The notes: generated by a model from the sequence alone, not told the origin. DNA of 64,000 bases from Arthrobacter sp. (GCF_031179985.1 NZ_JAPSHJ010000015.1:1-64000); one strand, 5' to 3'. Positions 8,106 to 17,918 are shown, counted from the first letter of the stretch. A program made the numbers and translations.

Positions 8106-10724
8106 GTGAAGGCAATCCGCAGATTTACCGTCCGAACCGTTCTTCCGGAGTCGATCCGGCCGCTTGCACGATTGGCGGGCAATTTGCGCTGGTCGTGGCA
8201 CCGGCCCACGCGTGAGCTGTTTGAAGGATTGAACCCCAGGATCTGGCGCGAAAGCTCCAACGATCCGGTGACATTCCTTGGGCTGGTGAGCCGCGAGGAA
8301 CTTCAGCGGCTGGCTGCTGACCAAGATGTTGTCCGCCGGGTCCAGGAGGCAGCTGAGGACCTGGACCGTTACCTCGAACAACCCCGCTGGTACCAGGGCC
8401 TTGGCGAAGATGCTCCGGCCTGCATCGCCTACTTCTCCCCCGAATTCGGCATCACCGAAGTGCTTCCGCAGTATTCGGGCGGTCTCGGAATCCTGGCCGG
8501 CGACCACCTCAAAGCTGCCTCCGACCTCGGAGTCCCACTGATCGGTGTGGGCCTGCTTTACCAGGCGGGCTACTTCAAGCAGTCCTTGTCCCGTGACGCC
8601 TGGCAGGAGGAAACCTACCCCGTCCTGGATCCAGATGGGTTGCCCTTGACGCTCCTTCGGGAAGCATCGCCCGAAGGCAACGGCAAGCCCCTGCAGATCT
8701 CGCTTCCGCTCCCCCACGGGCGGCGCCTTCTGGCGCATATCTGGCGTGCCGACGTCGGACGCGTTCCCCTTTTGCTGTTGGATTCAAATGTTCCCGGAAA
8801 CGACGACGCCGCCCGCAGTATCACGGATCGCCTGTATGGCGGCGGCGGGGACCACAGGCTTCAGCAGGAGCTCCTGCTGGGTATGGGCGGAGTCAAGGCT
8901 CTGCGCGCCTACCAGCGGCTCACTGGCATGCCGGCCCCTGAGGTGTTCCACACGAATGAAGGCCACGCCGGATTCCTGGGAATCGAACGCATCCAGGAGC
9001 TGATGTCGGCAGACCAGCCGCTCAGCTGGGAGGAGGCCTTGGCAGCCGGGAGGGCGTCCACGGTTTTCACCACCCACACTCCCGTGCCCGCCGGAATCGA
9101 CCGCTTCGAGGCTTCCCAGATCCAGCACTTCTTCGAAGCCGGCCTGGCCCCGAGCGTCCCCGTCTCGAAGATCCTGGACCTGGGCCGCGAAAACTTCGCC
9201 GGAGGCAACGCGTCCGTTTTCAATATGGCAGTCATGGGCCTGCGGCTGGCGCAGCGGGCCAACGGCGTGGCAAAACTCCACGGTGTGGTTTCACGTGGAA
9301 TGTTCTCGGCTCTCTGGCCGGGCTTTGACCATTCAGAAATTCCCATCACGTCCGTCACCAACGGCGTCCATGTTCCTACCTGGGTTGACGGGCGGGTCTC
9401 CAAGCTTGCCAGAGAGCAATTTGGCGCTGAAGCAGAGGCCGCGGGCCGCTGGGATCTGGCCTACAACGTCAGTGACGAGGATGTCTGGGCACTTCGCCGT
9501 GAGATGAGGGTGTCCCTGGTGGAGGATGTGCGCCGCAGGCTCCGGGCGTCATGGAAGAAGCGCGGCGCGGCCGACGCTGAGCTCCGGTGGACCGATTCCG
9601 TGCTGGATCCGGACGTGTTGACCATCGGTTTTGCCCGGCGTGTTCCCACTTACAAGCGGCTTACTCTGATGCTGCGTGAACCTGACCGGTTGAAGGCGCT
9701 GCTGCTCCACAAGACCCATCCCATTCAGCTGGTTATCGCCGGCAAGTCCCATCCTGCCGACGATGCGGGCAAGAAGATGATCCAGGACCTGGTCCGCTTC
9801 ACCGACGATCCCGAGGTGCGGCATCGGATCGCCTTCCTGCCGAACTACGACATCGCGATGGCCAGGACGCTTTTCCCTGGTTGCGACGTGTGGCTCAACA
9901 ATCCGCTGCGCCCGCTGGAAGCCTGCGGAACGTCGGGAATGAAAGCTGCCATCAACGGCTCGCTGAACCTCTCGGTGCTGGATGGCTGGTGGGATGAAAT
10001 GTACGACGGCGAGAACGGCTGGGCCATCCCGACGGCCAACAATGATGCTTCTCCTGAGGAGCGCGACGACATCGAGGCCGCTGCACTCTATGAGCTCCTC
10101 GAGACCCAGGTAGCGCCGCGGTTCTATGGCTCTACGGTGTCTGAAGGCGCAGGGGCGGCGGGACCTTCCCAGACCGCGCCCGAGAAAGTTCCAACGCACT
10201 GGGTATCGATGATCAAGCACACCATGGCCCACCTGGGGCCAGCCGTCTCGGCAGACCGTATGTTGCAGGACTACGTCAATACCTTGTACAGGCCTGCCGC
10301 CGTTGCCGGGCGGGCTGCCACGGCCCACTCGTTTTCACAGGCCAAGGCCCTCGCCGCCTGGACGTCCAAGATCCGGGCTGCTTGGCCCCAAATCCAGGTC
10401 GAGCACGTTGACTCCGTCGGTGTATCCGAGGACCCGCAGATCGGCGATACCCTGCAGGTCAACGCGTACGTGGCACTGCATGAGCTGACCCCCGACGACG
10501 TGTATGTTGAGGTAGCTTACGGCCGGGCGGAAGAGACGGACGAACTGGCGGACATCACGGTGGTGGAACTCGTTGCCAAGGAAGATCTGGGCAAGGGGCG
10601 GCATCTCTTCAGCGGCTCCCTGCTGATCGACCGCTCAGGCTCGTTCGGCTACACCGTTCGCGTACTTCCGAAGCATGAGGCTCTGGCTTCGAAGGCCGAG
10701 CTGGGCCTGATCGTCAACGCCTGA
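8106..10724 (+). CDS. glgP: Alpha-glucan phosphorylase
   Basis: This 872-residue GT35 phosphorylase splits alpha-1,4-glucan with phosphate to give glucose-1-phosphate. It is the short bacterial type with an N-terminal DUF3417 region (about 10-110). The motif QYSGGLGILAGDH marks the catalytic core, and CGTSGMKAAINGS contains the pyridoxal-phosphate lysine (Lys613). The start is uncertain: in-frame TTG 8085, GTG 8097 and GTG 8106 are all possible. I chose 8106 because MKAIRRFTVR is where conserved sequence begins, but no strong ribosome-binding site marks it. Divergent from glgE, it provides glucan breakdown opposite the synthesis operon. Confidence 0.92.
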   Translation: MKAIRRFTVRTVLPESIRPLARLAGNLRWSWHRPTRELFEGLNPRIWRESSNDPVTFLGLVSREELQRLAADQDVVRRVQEAAEDLDRYLEQPRWYQGLGEDAPACIAYFSPEFGITEVLPQYSGGLGILAGDHLKAASDLGVPLIGVGLLYQAGYFKQSLSRDAWQEETYPVLDPDGLPLTLLREASPEGNGKPLQISLPLPHGRRLLAHIWRADVGRVPLLLLDSNVPGNDDAARSITDRLYGGGGDHRLQQELLLGMGGVKALRAYQRLTGMPAPEVFHTNEGHAGFLGIERIQELMSADQPLSWEEALAAGRASTVFTTHTPVPAGIDRFEASQIQHFFEAGLAPSVPVSKILDLGRENFAGGNASVFNMAVMGLRLAQRANGVAKLHGVVSRGMFSALWPGFDHSEIPITSVTNGVHVPTWVDGRVSKLAREQFGAEAEAAGRWDLAYNVSDEDVWALRREMRVSLVEDVRRRLRASWKKRGAADAELRWTDSVLDPDVLTIGFARRVPTYKRLTLMLREPDRLKALLLHKTHPIQLVIAGKSHPADDAGKKMIQDLVRFTDDPEVRHRIAFLPNYDIAMARTLFPGCDVWLNNPLRPLEACGTSGMKAAINGSLNLSVLDGWWDEMYDGENGWAIPTANNDASPEERDDIEAAALYELLETQVAPRFYGSTVSEGAGAAGPSQTAPEKVPTHWVSMIKHTMAHLGPAVSADRMLQDYVNTLYRPAAVAGRAATAHSFSQAKALAAWTSKIRAAWPQIQVEHVDSVGVSEDPQIGDTLQVNAYVALHELTPDDVYVEVAYGRAEETDELADITVVELVAKEDLGKGRHLFSGSLLIDRSGSFGYTVRVLPKHEALASKAELGLIVNA

Positions 10725-10768
10725 GGTGTTAGCTGGAGGGTCCTGAAGGTGAACGGTCCAGCCCGGGG

Positions 10769-11125
10769 CTACAGGCAGACAGTGATAACGGTCAGGTCCT
10801 TGCCTGCGTAACTTTCGGCGTCCTGGAGAGTTTCACAGATAATGCCGAAGAACCGGTCTGTACGGAAAGAGGCCGATACCTGCCAGATAACGGTGACCGG
10901 CTTGTTTCCGTTTTCCGCGACGGCGTCGGCGAAATCGTGGAGCGAGTCGTTCAGGTCATCGAGATCCAGGGCGTCGTACTCGGGAAGGTCCAGAGCCTCG
11001 CCGAACGTCGCCAGGACAGCTCGCTTGGTGTCAGCCGCAGGGATCACGAGGGAGCGCCGCCCGGCGTCGTCGGCCTGGGCCTTTAATTCATCAATGGTCC
11101 AGGTGTCAGCGGAATAGATTTTCAC
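10769..11125 (-). CDS. Barstar-family protein (RNase inhibitor-like)
   Basis: The 118-residue acidic protein resembles barstar, the inhibitor of the RNase barnase. The segment ALDLPEYDALDLDDLNDSL matches the family's conserved helix region, followed by a beta strand VTVIW and a C-terminal strand LTVITVCL. No barnase-like RNase gene is next to it; the neighbours are glgP and glgX. An isolated barstar-like gene may protect against a distant or foreign RNase or may have another partner. It starts at an ATG and ends 45 bases from glgP, which converges on it. Confidence 0.75.
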   Translation of the reverse strand: MKIYSADTWTIDELKAQADDAGRRSLVIPAADTKRAVLATFGEALDLPEYDALDLDDLNDSLHDFADAVAENGNKPVTVIWQVSASFRTDRFFGIICETLQDAESYAGKDLTVITVCL

Positions 11126-11192
11126 AAAATGCCCTTACGTACGATCAACCAAAGTTAAGCAACCAGGAAGCCCATCCGGCGTCCGGAGGGTC

Positions 11193-13307
11193 TTAGGTCC
11201 GGTAAATACTGATCGTATTCGCTTGGAGTACATCCCGCTCGCCGGAGGACACCATGGCACCTTGGCGGCGGTCGTGGAGTGAGGAAGTAGTGAGGCGCAG
11301 CTCGAAGGCGCGCTTTCCTGTGCCCTCCGCATTGAGGACCTCGGGCAGCTTGATCTTGAAGTCCTGATTGCTTCCGTTGATAACTACCAGGCCGTCCACC
11401 TGTCCGTCTTCGGAGCCCAACAGGAGCTGCACAACGCGGTGCCGGGGGTCGTTCCAGCGTTCCATGGACATTGGATCGCCGTTCTCGTCGAACCAATGCA
11501 GATACGCCTGCTTGTCCCGGGCAGGGTAGTCATGCGGCTGGCTGGCCAGAAATTCCTTACGCAGGCGGATCACACGCTTGGTGGTGCGGAGCATGGCGTG
11601 CTTTTCCGGTGTGTTGGTCCAGTCCAGCCAGGTAATGGGGTTGTCCTGGCAATAGGCATTGTTGTTGCCCTGCTGGGTCCGGCCGATTTCGTCGCCCGCA
11701 GTCAGCATGGGTACGCCCAACGAGATCATGAGCGTAGCCATGAGGTTCCGGCTGGTCTGGGCACGTTCTGCAAGGATCGCTTCATCCTCGGTGCGGCCTT
11801 CGACTCCGTGGTTATAGCTGCGGTTGTCTCCGTGGCCATCACGGTTCTGCTCGCCGTTTGCCTCGTTGTGCTTACGGTCATAGGACACCAGGTCCGCAAG
11901 GGTAAAGCCGTCGTGGGCAGTGATGAGATTGACGGAAGCCATCCTGGAGCGTCCCGACGGCTCGAAGAGGCTCGCGGAACCCGAAATGGAATCAGCCAGG
12001 CGTGCAACGGACCCGCCATGTCCGCCGGCATTGAGTGCAGCGCGATCTGCAAGCCAGAACGAGCGCAGGGCGTCACGGTAGTGGTCATTCCAGTCCACCC
12101 AGCCTGGCGGGAAGCGACCAGTCTGCCAGCCGCCGTAGCCTACGTCCCAAGGTTCGGCGATCAGTTTGGTTTCGGAGAGAACAGGATCTGCCGCTACCGC
12201 TACCAGGAACGGATGCCCTGGGTCAAAATCGTTGGCAGCGTTCCTGCAAAGTGTCACGGCCAGGTCGAAGCGGAAACCATCAATATGGAATTCATCCACC
12301 CAGTAGCGCAGCGAATCCAGGACGAGCTGCACAACGCGGGGCTCCCCGAAGTTCAAGGTGTTGCCGCAGCCGGTGGTATCGATGTACCTCCCGTTGCCGT
12401 CATTTCGGTAGTACTGCATCTCGCCCAGTCCTCGGAAACTCAGGGTCTGCCCATCACGCCCGCCCTCGGCAGTGTGGTTGTAGACGACGTCGAGGATCAC
12501 CTCGAGCCCGGCAGCGTGGAGAAGCTTTACCATTCCCTTGAACTCGTCCTGGACGGCATGCGGACCGGCCTGTTGGGCAGCTCGGGTGGCGTACCCGGGG
12601 TGGGGGGCGAAGAAGGCGGCAGTGTTGTAGCCCCAGTAGTTGGTCAGACCCAGGTTCTGAAGGTGCGGCTCGTCCAGATGGAAATGTACGGGCAGCAACT
12701 GGATGGACGTCACGCCGAGGCCAGTCAGGTGCTCGATCATGGCAGGGTGCGCCATCCCTGCGTAGGTCCCGCGCAGCTCCTCCGGGATGTCCGGATGCAG
12801 CATGCTTTGCCCGCGGACGTGTGCCTCGTAAAGGATGGTGTTGCGCCACGGTACGCGAGGGCTTCTATCGGATCCCCAGTCGAAGCCGTTGGCCACGCGG
12901 ACGCTGGTAATCAGCCGTTCCCGTTGGTCCACGGCCCGGCCGTAAGGGTCAAGCAGCAGCGGCTGATCACCGGCGTCGTCAAAATCAATGGCGGGAAGCG
13001 AAAGGGGCAGCGCCCGCTCGCCTTCAACCGTCCGGAAGCCATAACGGGACCCCACCGGCATGCCCTCTACAACGCCATGATGAACGCCGTTGGTGAGGTT
13101 GGGCAGGGCTGCCAACTGCCATTTTCCACCAGGCGGCTGGAAGGCAACCTCCAAGGCTGATGCGCCGGGAGCGTAAACAGCGACGTTCACGGAGGCATGG
13201 TTGTGTCCGTCCATCGCCGGGGAACCCGTGCGATGAACGCTAACACCGAGAGGGAACGCGCGAGAGGCGTCTACGGTTGAAGCTGTGTCCAGTAGCGGCA
13301 TGACCAT
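11193..13307 (-). CDS. glgX: Glycogen debranching enzyme
   Basis: This 704-residue isoamylase-type GH13_11 enzyme hydrolyses alpha-1,6 branches of glucan already shortened by phosphorylase. An N-terminal CBM48-like domain (about 15-115) precedes the barrel, with nucleophile Asp348 in GFRFDLA, acid/base Glu385 in LIAEPWDVG, and the TAHDGFTL motif. It complements glgP, two genes away. The start ATG at 13307 lacks a clear ribosome-binding site; a second ATG lies six bases downstream. The upstream 219 bases hold a hairpin and a 32-bp tandem repeat. Confidence 0.93.
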   Translation of the reverse strand: MVMPLLDTASTVDASRAFPLGVSVHRTGSPAMDGHNHASVNVAVYAPGASALEVAFQPPGGKWQLAALPNLTNGVHHGVVEGMPVGSRYGFRTVEGERALPLSLPAIDFDDAGDQPLLLDPYGRAVDQRERLITSVRVANGFDWGSDRSPRVPWRNTILYEAHVRGQSMLHPDIPEELRGTYAGMAHPAMIEHLTGLGVTSIQLLPVHFHLDEPHLQNLGLTNYWGYNTAAFFAPHPGYATRAAQQAGPHAVQDEFKGMVKLLHAAGLEVILDVVYNHTAEGGRDGQTLSFRGLGEMQYYRNDGNGRYIDTTGCGNTLNFGEPRVVQLVLDSLRYWVDEFHIDGFRFDLAVTLCRNAANDFDPGHPFLVAVAADPVLSETKLIAEPWDVGYGGWQTGRFPPGWVDWNDHYRDALRSFWLADRAALNAGGHGGSVARLADSISGSASLFEPSGRSRMASVNLITAHDGFTLADLVSYDRKHNEANGEQNRDGHGDNRSYNHGVEGRTEDEAILAERAQTSRNLMATLMISLGVPMLTAGDEIGRTQQGNNNAYCQDNPITWLDWTNTPEKHAMLRTTKRVIRLRKEFLASQPHDYPARDKQAYLHWFDENGDPMSMERWNDPRHRVVQLLLGSEDGQVDGLVVINGSNQDFKIKLPEVLNAEGTGKRAFELRLTTSSLHDRRQGAMVSSGERDVLQANTISIYRT

Positions 13308-13386
13308 CGATTAAAGCTTAGCGGGACGGAACAAATGAACCGTCTTATCAACTTAATTTTGGCTGGCGGCGGCTCCAGAAGCGGAA

Positions 13387-13425
13387 ATCCTCCCCCACCT
13401 AATGGTGAGGGAGGATCTCTGCTTT
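13387..13425. terminator. Hairpin between rlmB and glgX
   Basis: ATCCTCCCCCACC pairs with GGTGAGGGAGGAT (13-bp stem, one mismatch, TAAT loop). On the plus strand it is followed by TTTTT; on the minus strand by TTT. It could end rlmB transcription on the minus strand. The right arm overlaps the first unit of the 32-bp repeat array. Confidence 0.55.
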
Positions 13426-13530
13426 TTGTGCGAAATATGAGGGAGGGTTTCCTTTTTTAGTGCGAAAGGTGAAGGAGCGTCTCCGTTTTTATTGCTAGAG
13501 GTGAGGGAGCGTTCCCCTGCTGTGGCTTAC
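13404..13530. repeat. Four-unit 32-bp tandem repeat with mini-hairpins
   Basis: The core TGARGGAG recurs at 13406, 13438, 13470 and 13502, exactly 32 bases apart. A unit reads roughly TGAGGGAGCGTCTCCG, then a T run, then TGCGAAAGG. Within units 3 and 4 GGAG-CGT-CTCC or GGGA-GCG-TTCCC can fold into a tiny hairpin, and in the first three units a T run follows. Units are degenerate, and there are no unique spacers as in CRISPR. The array fills the gap between the rlmB stop codon and the glgX start. Confidence 0.8.
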
Positions 13531-14516
13531 TTTGTGGCGCGTTGCCTGGACACTTCATAAAGCGAAATGCCCACTGCCATGGAGGCGTTAAGGGACTCCA
13601 TGGCCGAGTCGATGGGGATGGACACGATCTGGTCGCAGTTTTCTCGAACCAGGCGGCTGAGGCCCTTGCCTTCAGAGCCGACGACAATGCAGACGGGCTC
13701 CGTTGCGAGGGTCAGGTCCGGCAGGGAGACGTCGCCGTCGCCGTCGAGGCCCAGGACGAAGATGCCCATGCTCTTGAACTGCTTCAAAGCGTTGTTCAGG
13801 TTGGCGGCACGGGCTACAGGAACCCGTACGGCTGCTCCGGCGCTGGTCTTCCAGGCGGAGGCCGTGACTCCGACGGAGCGGCGTTCCGGGACGATGACGC
13901 CGTGGCCGCTGAAGGCAGAGACCGACCTGATGATGGCGCCGAGATTGCGGGGATCCGTGATGCCGTCAAGGGCAACGAAAAGGGGCGCGTTGGATACGTG
14001 ACCCTTTTTCCAGCGGTCAACAGTCTGCTCCGCGAGATCGTAGGCGTCCTGGTATTCGTACGGCGGAATCTGCAGCACAAGGCCCTGGTGAACCGCGTCT
14101 TCGGTCATCCGGTCTAGCTCGGGCTTGCCAGTCTCCAGCAGCGGGATGCCCCGCTCGGCGGCCAACTTCAGGGATTCCTTGACGCGATCGTCCATCTCGA
14201 TGCGGACGGCCACGTGGAGAGCCTTGGCCGGGATACCGGCGCGGAGTGCTTCGACTACGGAATTGCGGCCGGTGACCACTTCTTCAGTAGCCCTTCCCTT
14301 GGGACCGGTCCGCGCGGCCCCTGCGCTCCGGGCGCCGGTTCCACGCTTCGCTGCCGACCTTTCGGAGAGCTGCTTGCTCTTGTGAGCCTTGTGATACGGA
14401 CGGTCCTCCGCCTTGGGCGTGGGGCCTTTACCCTCGAGGGCTTTTCGGCCGTGACCACCTGTACCGACGGTGGGGCCCTTCTTTGCTTTGACCGACCGGC
14501 GACCGTTGTTGGCCAT
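13527..14516 (-). CDS. rlmB: 23S rRNA (guanosine-2'-O-)-methyltransferase, TrmH/SpoU family
   Basis: The 329-residue SpoU-family enzyme methylates the ribose of a guanosine in 23S rRNA using SAM. After a very basic, probably disordered N-terminal tail (about 1-90, rich in Lys, Arg and Gly) comes the substrate-binding domain, then the knotted methyltransferase with motif DPRNLGAIIRS, the segment IVVGSEGKGL and the C-terminal SLNASMAVGISLYE motif. The start ATG at 14516 follows AGGGTGG at good spacing; a GTG nine bases upstream is less likely. It follows cysS on the same strand with a 90-base gap. Confidence 0.93.
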   Translation of the reverse strand: MANNGRRSVKAKKGPTVGTGGHGRKALEGKGPTPKAEDRPYHKAHKSKQLSERSAAKRGTGARSAGAARTGPKGRATEEVVTGRNSVVEALRAGIPAKALHVAVRIEMDDRVKESLKLAAERGIPLLETGKPELDRMTEDAVHQGLVLQIPPYEYQDAYDLAEQTVDRWKKGHVSNAPLFVALDGITDPRNLGAIIRSVSAFSGHGVIVPERRSVGVTASAWKTSAGAAVRVPVARAANLNNALKQFKSMGIFVLGLDGDGDVSLPDLTLATEPVCIVVGSEGKGLSRLVRENCDQIVSIPIDSAMESLNASMAVGISLYEVSRQRATK

Positions 14517-14606
14517 GAGTTCCACCCTTGATTGTGTTGACTAAGTCTGCATACCAGTCTACTGAATCAAGTTAAATCGAGTTCCAGGCCTGTTGGTGCC
14601 TACCCG

Positions 14607-16064
14607 TCAGTCCCGCTGCAGGCTCCAGTTGGCACCGTCAGGCCCGTCTTCAACGATGACGCCCGCGGCCTTGAGAGTGTCCCGGATGGCGTCAGACCTT
14701 GCCCAGTCTTTGTTGGCACGGGCCTCAGCCCGGGCCGCGAGTTGCGCTTCCACCAGAACCTCAAGTGCGGTGTTGGCCTGGTTGTCTGCCGGTGGCGTGG
14801 CAGCAGCGCTGATACCCAGGACCCGAAGCATGTCCGTGACGCTCACCAACGCTTCCCTGGCCTCATCGAGCTTGCCTTCGGTGAGCGAAGTGTTGCCCGT
14901 GCGGACCGTCTCGTGAAGGACTGCGAGGGCCTGGGGAACGTTGAGGTCGTCATCCATAGCAGCGGCGAATGCGTCCGGAACGGTGCCGTAGCTGAAGAAC
15001 GTGAAGGACTGGCCAGCCGATGACAGGGTCCGGACGGCACGGTTGATGAAACCGTCAATGCGCTCCATCGCCGCAGCAGCCTCCTGAAGGGAGGTGGGGC
15101 GGTAATCCAGTATTGAGCGATAGTGTGCCTGGCCCAGGTAGTAGCGGACAACCCTGGGCGATGCCAGTTCCAGCATCTGGCCTGGACTGATGGTGTTGCC
15201 GATGGACTTGGACATCTTTTCACCCTCGTAGGTGACCATCCCGTTGTGCATCCAGAAGTTGGCGAAACCCTGGCCTGCCGCCTGCGACTGAGCCATCTCG
15301 TTCTCGTGGTGCGGGAAACGGAGGTCCAGGCCACCGCCATGAATATCAAATTCCGTCCCGAGATACTTCGTGGCCATCGCTGAGCATTCCAGGTGCCAGC
15401 CCGGGCGGCCGGTTCCCCACGGCGATACCCAGCTCGCCGTCGTGGGCTCCCCAGGCTTGAACCCCTTCCACAGGGCGAAATCCCGGGCATCTTTCTTCCC
15501 CCGCGGATCGGCGTCTGCAGCCCCCTGCATGTCATCAATGTTTTGGCGCGTCAGGGAGCCGTATTTGTCCCAGGACCGTACGTCGAAGTAGACGTCACCG
15601 GAGCCATCGAGCGCAGGATAGGCATGGCCCCGATCGATCAATTGCTGGATCAGAGCATGCATTTCGGGGATATGGCCCGTGGCCCGCGGTTCGTACGTAG
15701 GGCGGGAAACTCCCAAGGTGTCGTAGGCCTTCAGGAATTCCTGCTCGTAACGGTAGGCCAGCGCCCACCACTCCTCGCCGACGATCTCTCCCGGCCCGCC
15801 GCTGAAATCGGGCTCAAAAGAGGCAGCCGATTTGGCGAGGATTTTGTCATCGATATCTGTCACGTTGCGGACCACGGTCACGCGGAAGCCGCTGTACTGC
15901 AGCCAGCGTGTCAGCTGGTCGAAGGCGATGGCCGAGCGGATGTGCCCTACGTGGGGCATGCCCTGGACCGTGGCACCGCAATAGTACAGGCTCACTTTGC
16001 CAGGTACCAGGGGAACGAAGTTCCGGATTTCGGCGGATGCGGTGTCGTAAAAGCGGAGGGTCAC
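14607..16064 (-). CDS. cysS: Cysteine--tRNA ligase
   Basis: This 485-residue class I aminoacyl-tRNA synthetase charges tRNA-Cys. The zinc-binding Cys29 is in YYCGATVQ, the HIGH-type motif HVGH is at 38-41, and KMSKSIGN is near residue 283. The C-terminal region ends with the usual small anticodon-recognition domain. The related mycothiol enzyme MshC was considered, but the N-terminus [10 protein letters not shown] and the full-length C-terminal region favour CysS. It lies between the upstream lipoprotein/isp genes and rlmB, all on the minus strand. Confidence 0.95.
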   Translation of the reverse strand: MTLRFYDTASAEIRNFVPLVPGKVSLYYCGATVQGMPHVGHIRSAIAFDQLTRWLQYSGFRVTVVRNVTDIDDKILAKSAASFEPDFSGGPGEIVGEEWWALAYRYEQEFLKAYDTLGVSRPTYEPRATGHIPEMHALIQQLIDRGHAYPALDGSGDVYFDVRSWDKYGSLTRQNIDDMQGAADADPRGKKDARDFALWKGFKPGEPTTASWVSPWGTGRPGWHLECSAMATKYLGTEFDIHGGGLDLRFPHHENEMAQSQAAGQGFANFWMHNGMVTYEGEKMSKSIGNTISPGQMLELASPRVVRYYLGQAHYRSILDYRPTSLQEAAAAMERIDGFINRAVRTLSSAGQSFTFFSYGTVPDAFAAAMDDDLNVPQALAVLHETVRTGNTSLTEGKLDEAREALVSVTDMLRVLGISAAATPPADNQANTALEVLVEAQLAARAEARANKDWARSDAIRDTLKAAGVIVEDGPDGANWSLQRD

Positions 16065-16096
16065 CGCTCCAGATTAGCCGATGCGGCTGCAGGCCC

Positions 16097-16426
16097 TTAC
16101 TTGCAGACCTCGCCGATCCTGTTGTTCTGCTCCTTGAGCTGCTGCGTCTGTTCAGCGCTCTTGGTGCCCAGTGAAGTGCCCGCCGCCTTTTTCATGATGT
16201 CCGCCATTTTTTGGATCGGATCCGCCACTTCGGGAGCCACCTTGTCCGCGACTTCCTGATAGTGCTTGGCCGTCTGGTCGGCCTTCTGCTGCTCGTTTCC
16301 GCTGGGCACAAAGGTGTCACCGCTAAGGAACTTGCAGCTTTCCTCCACGCTCATCCTGGGGGAGCCCGAACAGCCAGTCAGCAGTACTGCTGCAGAAAGT
16401 ACGACGGCGGCCAGCGGCTTGTTCAC
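16097..16426 (-). CDS. Small lipoprotein of unknown function
   Basis: The 109-residue protein has a lipoprotein signal peptide: Lys near the N-terminus, a hydrophobic stretch, and lipobox LLTGC. The mature part is mostly helical and charged (DQTAKHYQEVADKVAPEV) and ends in EVCK. It carries two further cysteines that could form a disulfide. I chose the GTG at 16426 because AGGAGA lies six bases upstream; the frame is open 13 codons further. I do not recognise a named family. It sits between ispF and cysS. Confidence 0.8.
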   Translation of the reverse strand: MNKPLAAVVLSAAVLLTGCSGSPRMSVEESCKFLSGDTFVPSGNEQQKADQTAKHYQEVADKVAPEVADPIQKMADIMKKAAGTSLGTKSAEQTQQLKEQNNRIGEVCK

Positions 16427-16519
16427 GGGATGTCTCCTGAAGGGTCTGGAAGCAGGGTCAGTCATTAAGGGTAGGCGAATGTGCTGGGTTAGCCGGTCCG
16501 GGGGCCACGTCCGTCCCGT

Positions 16520-17029
16520 TCAGCTGATGCGGTAGACGAGCGCAGTGGCCATAGCGGAAATACCTTCTCCGCGGCCGGTAAAGCCGAGACCGTCACTGGT
16601 GGTGGCACTCACGCTGACGGGCGCTCCGGCCGCACTGCTGAGCACAGCCTGGGACTCCTCACGCCGTGGGCCAAACTTAGGCCGGTTGCCGACGAATTGA
16701 ATCGCTATATTGCCGATTTCGAAGCCCTCCGCCCGAACGATTCTCGCGGCCTCGGCCAGCAGGGTGACCCCGGAGGCGCCGGCAAGTTCGGGGCGGCCTG
16801 TTCCAAAATGGGTCCCGAGATCGCCCACCCCGGCCGCGGAAAAGAGTGCATCAGCTGCGGCATGTGCCACAGGATCGCCGTCCGAATGACCGGCGAGTCC
16901 TCGTTCACCTTCCCAATGGAGCCCGCCCAGCCAGAGGTCCCGCGGCTCGTTTTCGGGCGCGAAGGCATGAACGTCTATCCCAATACCTACCCGCGGAACG
17001 AATGGAACCATGGGCCCTGCCGCAACCAT
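16520..17029 (-). CDS. ispF: 2-C-methyl-D-erythritol 2,4-cyclodiphosphate synthase
   Basis: This 169-residue IspF makes MEcPP in the non-mevalonate isoprenoid pathway. Metal ligands are visible as Asp19 and His21 in GIDVHAF and His48 in GHSDGD; the C-terminal [11 protein letters not shown] is the family signature. The ATG at 17029 lies one base after the ispD stop codon, so the two are translated as a unit. A second in-frame ATG six codons later is possible. Length is near the family norm (about 160). Confidence 0.95.
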   Translation of the reverse strand: MVAAGPMVPFVPRVGIGIDVHAFAPENEPRDLWLGGLHWEGERGLAGHSDGDPVAHAAADALFSAAGVGDLGTHFGTGRPELAGASGVTLLAEAARIVRAEGFEIGNIAIQFVGNRPKFGPRREESQAVLSSAAGAPVSVSATTSDGLGFTGRGEGISAMATALVYRIS

Positions 17030-17030
17030 G

Positions 17031-17852
17031 TCAGCCCTCCACCCATCGGATACCCAAGGGACCTTCGAGTAACCCCTCGGCCAGGATGAGGTCCAGTGGT
17101 GTTGTGATCTTCAGGGACTGGCTGGCTCCGCGGACGGCATGCACCGGGACGCCGAGAAGCTCCACCAGCATGGCGTCGTCAGTAATGGCCGCGGACTGCT
17201 GTTCGTCATAGCCCTCTGCAGCCTCGTGGGCCCGAAGCAAGGTGCCCAGCTCGAAGCCCTGAGGTGTCTGCACTGCCCGCAGATCTTCACGGGGAGCTGT
17301 GCCGGTGACGATTTCGGGAGCGATCCGCGCGTCGTCGCCATTGGTCACAGCGACTGTCTTGACGGTATCCACCACTGGGATCACGGGAATCACGGCAGTA
17401 GCACCAGCTGCCAGCGCGTTGACCACGCGGTGAAATACGGTCTCGGGGGTCAGCGCCCGGGCTGCATCGTGGACCAGGACCGCGTCTGTGCCGCTTTCAA
17501 CTGCACGAAGGGCGGCCCGGACAGACTCGGCCCGGGTAGCACCGCCGTCGACCATGGTAAGAAGGGGCCCGCCGTCCACGAGTTCGGTGCTGAACTCTTC
17601 GCACAATCTGCGCAGTTCCCCGTCACCCTTCGGCAGCGCTATGCAAACCTGCCGTGCGACGCCTGCGGCAACAATGCCTCGCAAGGTATGCATGAGGATG
17701 GGCTCGCCGCCAAGCGGGACGCGCGCCTTAGGGATACCGTAACCAAGCCGCTGCCCGGATCCGGCAGCTACAACAATGACAGCGACGGCGGGCGTGGGCG
17801 AGGCGACTCCTGCATCCAGTCCTGTTGCCGCAGATTCGTGTGGTGAACTCAT
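17031..17852 (-). CDS. ispD: 2-C-methyl-D-erythritol 4-phosphate cytidylyltransferase
   Basis: The 273-residue IspD couples MEP with CTP in isoprenoid synthesis. The nucleotide-binding loop AAGSGQRLG is at about 29-37 with PKA at 41-43; VHDAARALT and the EVQ-like segment [10 protein letters not shown] follow. The first 20 residues are variable. I chose the ATG at 17852; the frame is open 35 codons upstream but would run into the carD terminator. A -10-like TAGTGT (17860-17865) lies seven bases before the start and no ribosome-binding site is seen, so the mRNA may be leaderless. Directly followed by ispF. Confidence 0.93.
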   Translation of the reverse strand: MSSPHESAATGLDAGVASPTPAVAVIVVAAGSGQRLGYGIPKARVPLGGEPILMHTLRGIVAAGVARQVCIALPKGDGELRRLCEEFSTELVDGGPLLTMVDGGATRAESVRAALRAVESGTDAVLVHDAARALTPETVFHRVVNALAAGATAVIPVIPVVDTVKTVAVTNGDDARIAPEIVTGTAPREDLRAVQTPQGFELGTLLRAHEAAEGYDEQQSAAITDDAMLVELLGVPVHAVRGASQSLKITTPLDLILAEGLLEGPLGIRWVEG

Positions 17853-17918
17853 GGGGATAACACTACTGGCGCTCCCCCGCCGCACGCCCAACCAGGTAGC
17901 ATCAGGGTGAATCAGGGC

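Noticed and set aside
11439..13160. 573-codon open frame on the plus strand
   Set aside because: Antisense to glgX, no ribosome-binding site and no recognisable protein sequence.
13404..13530. CRISPR array
   Set aside because: The units are contiguous and degenerate with no unique spacers, and there are no cas genes.
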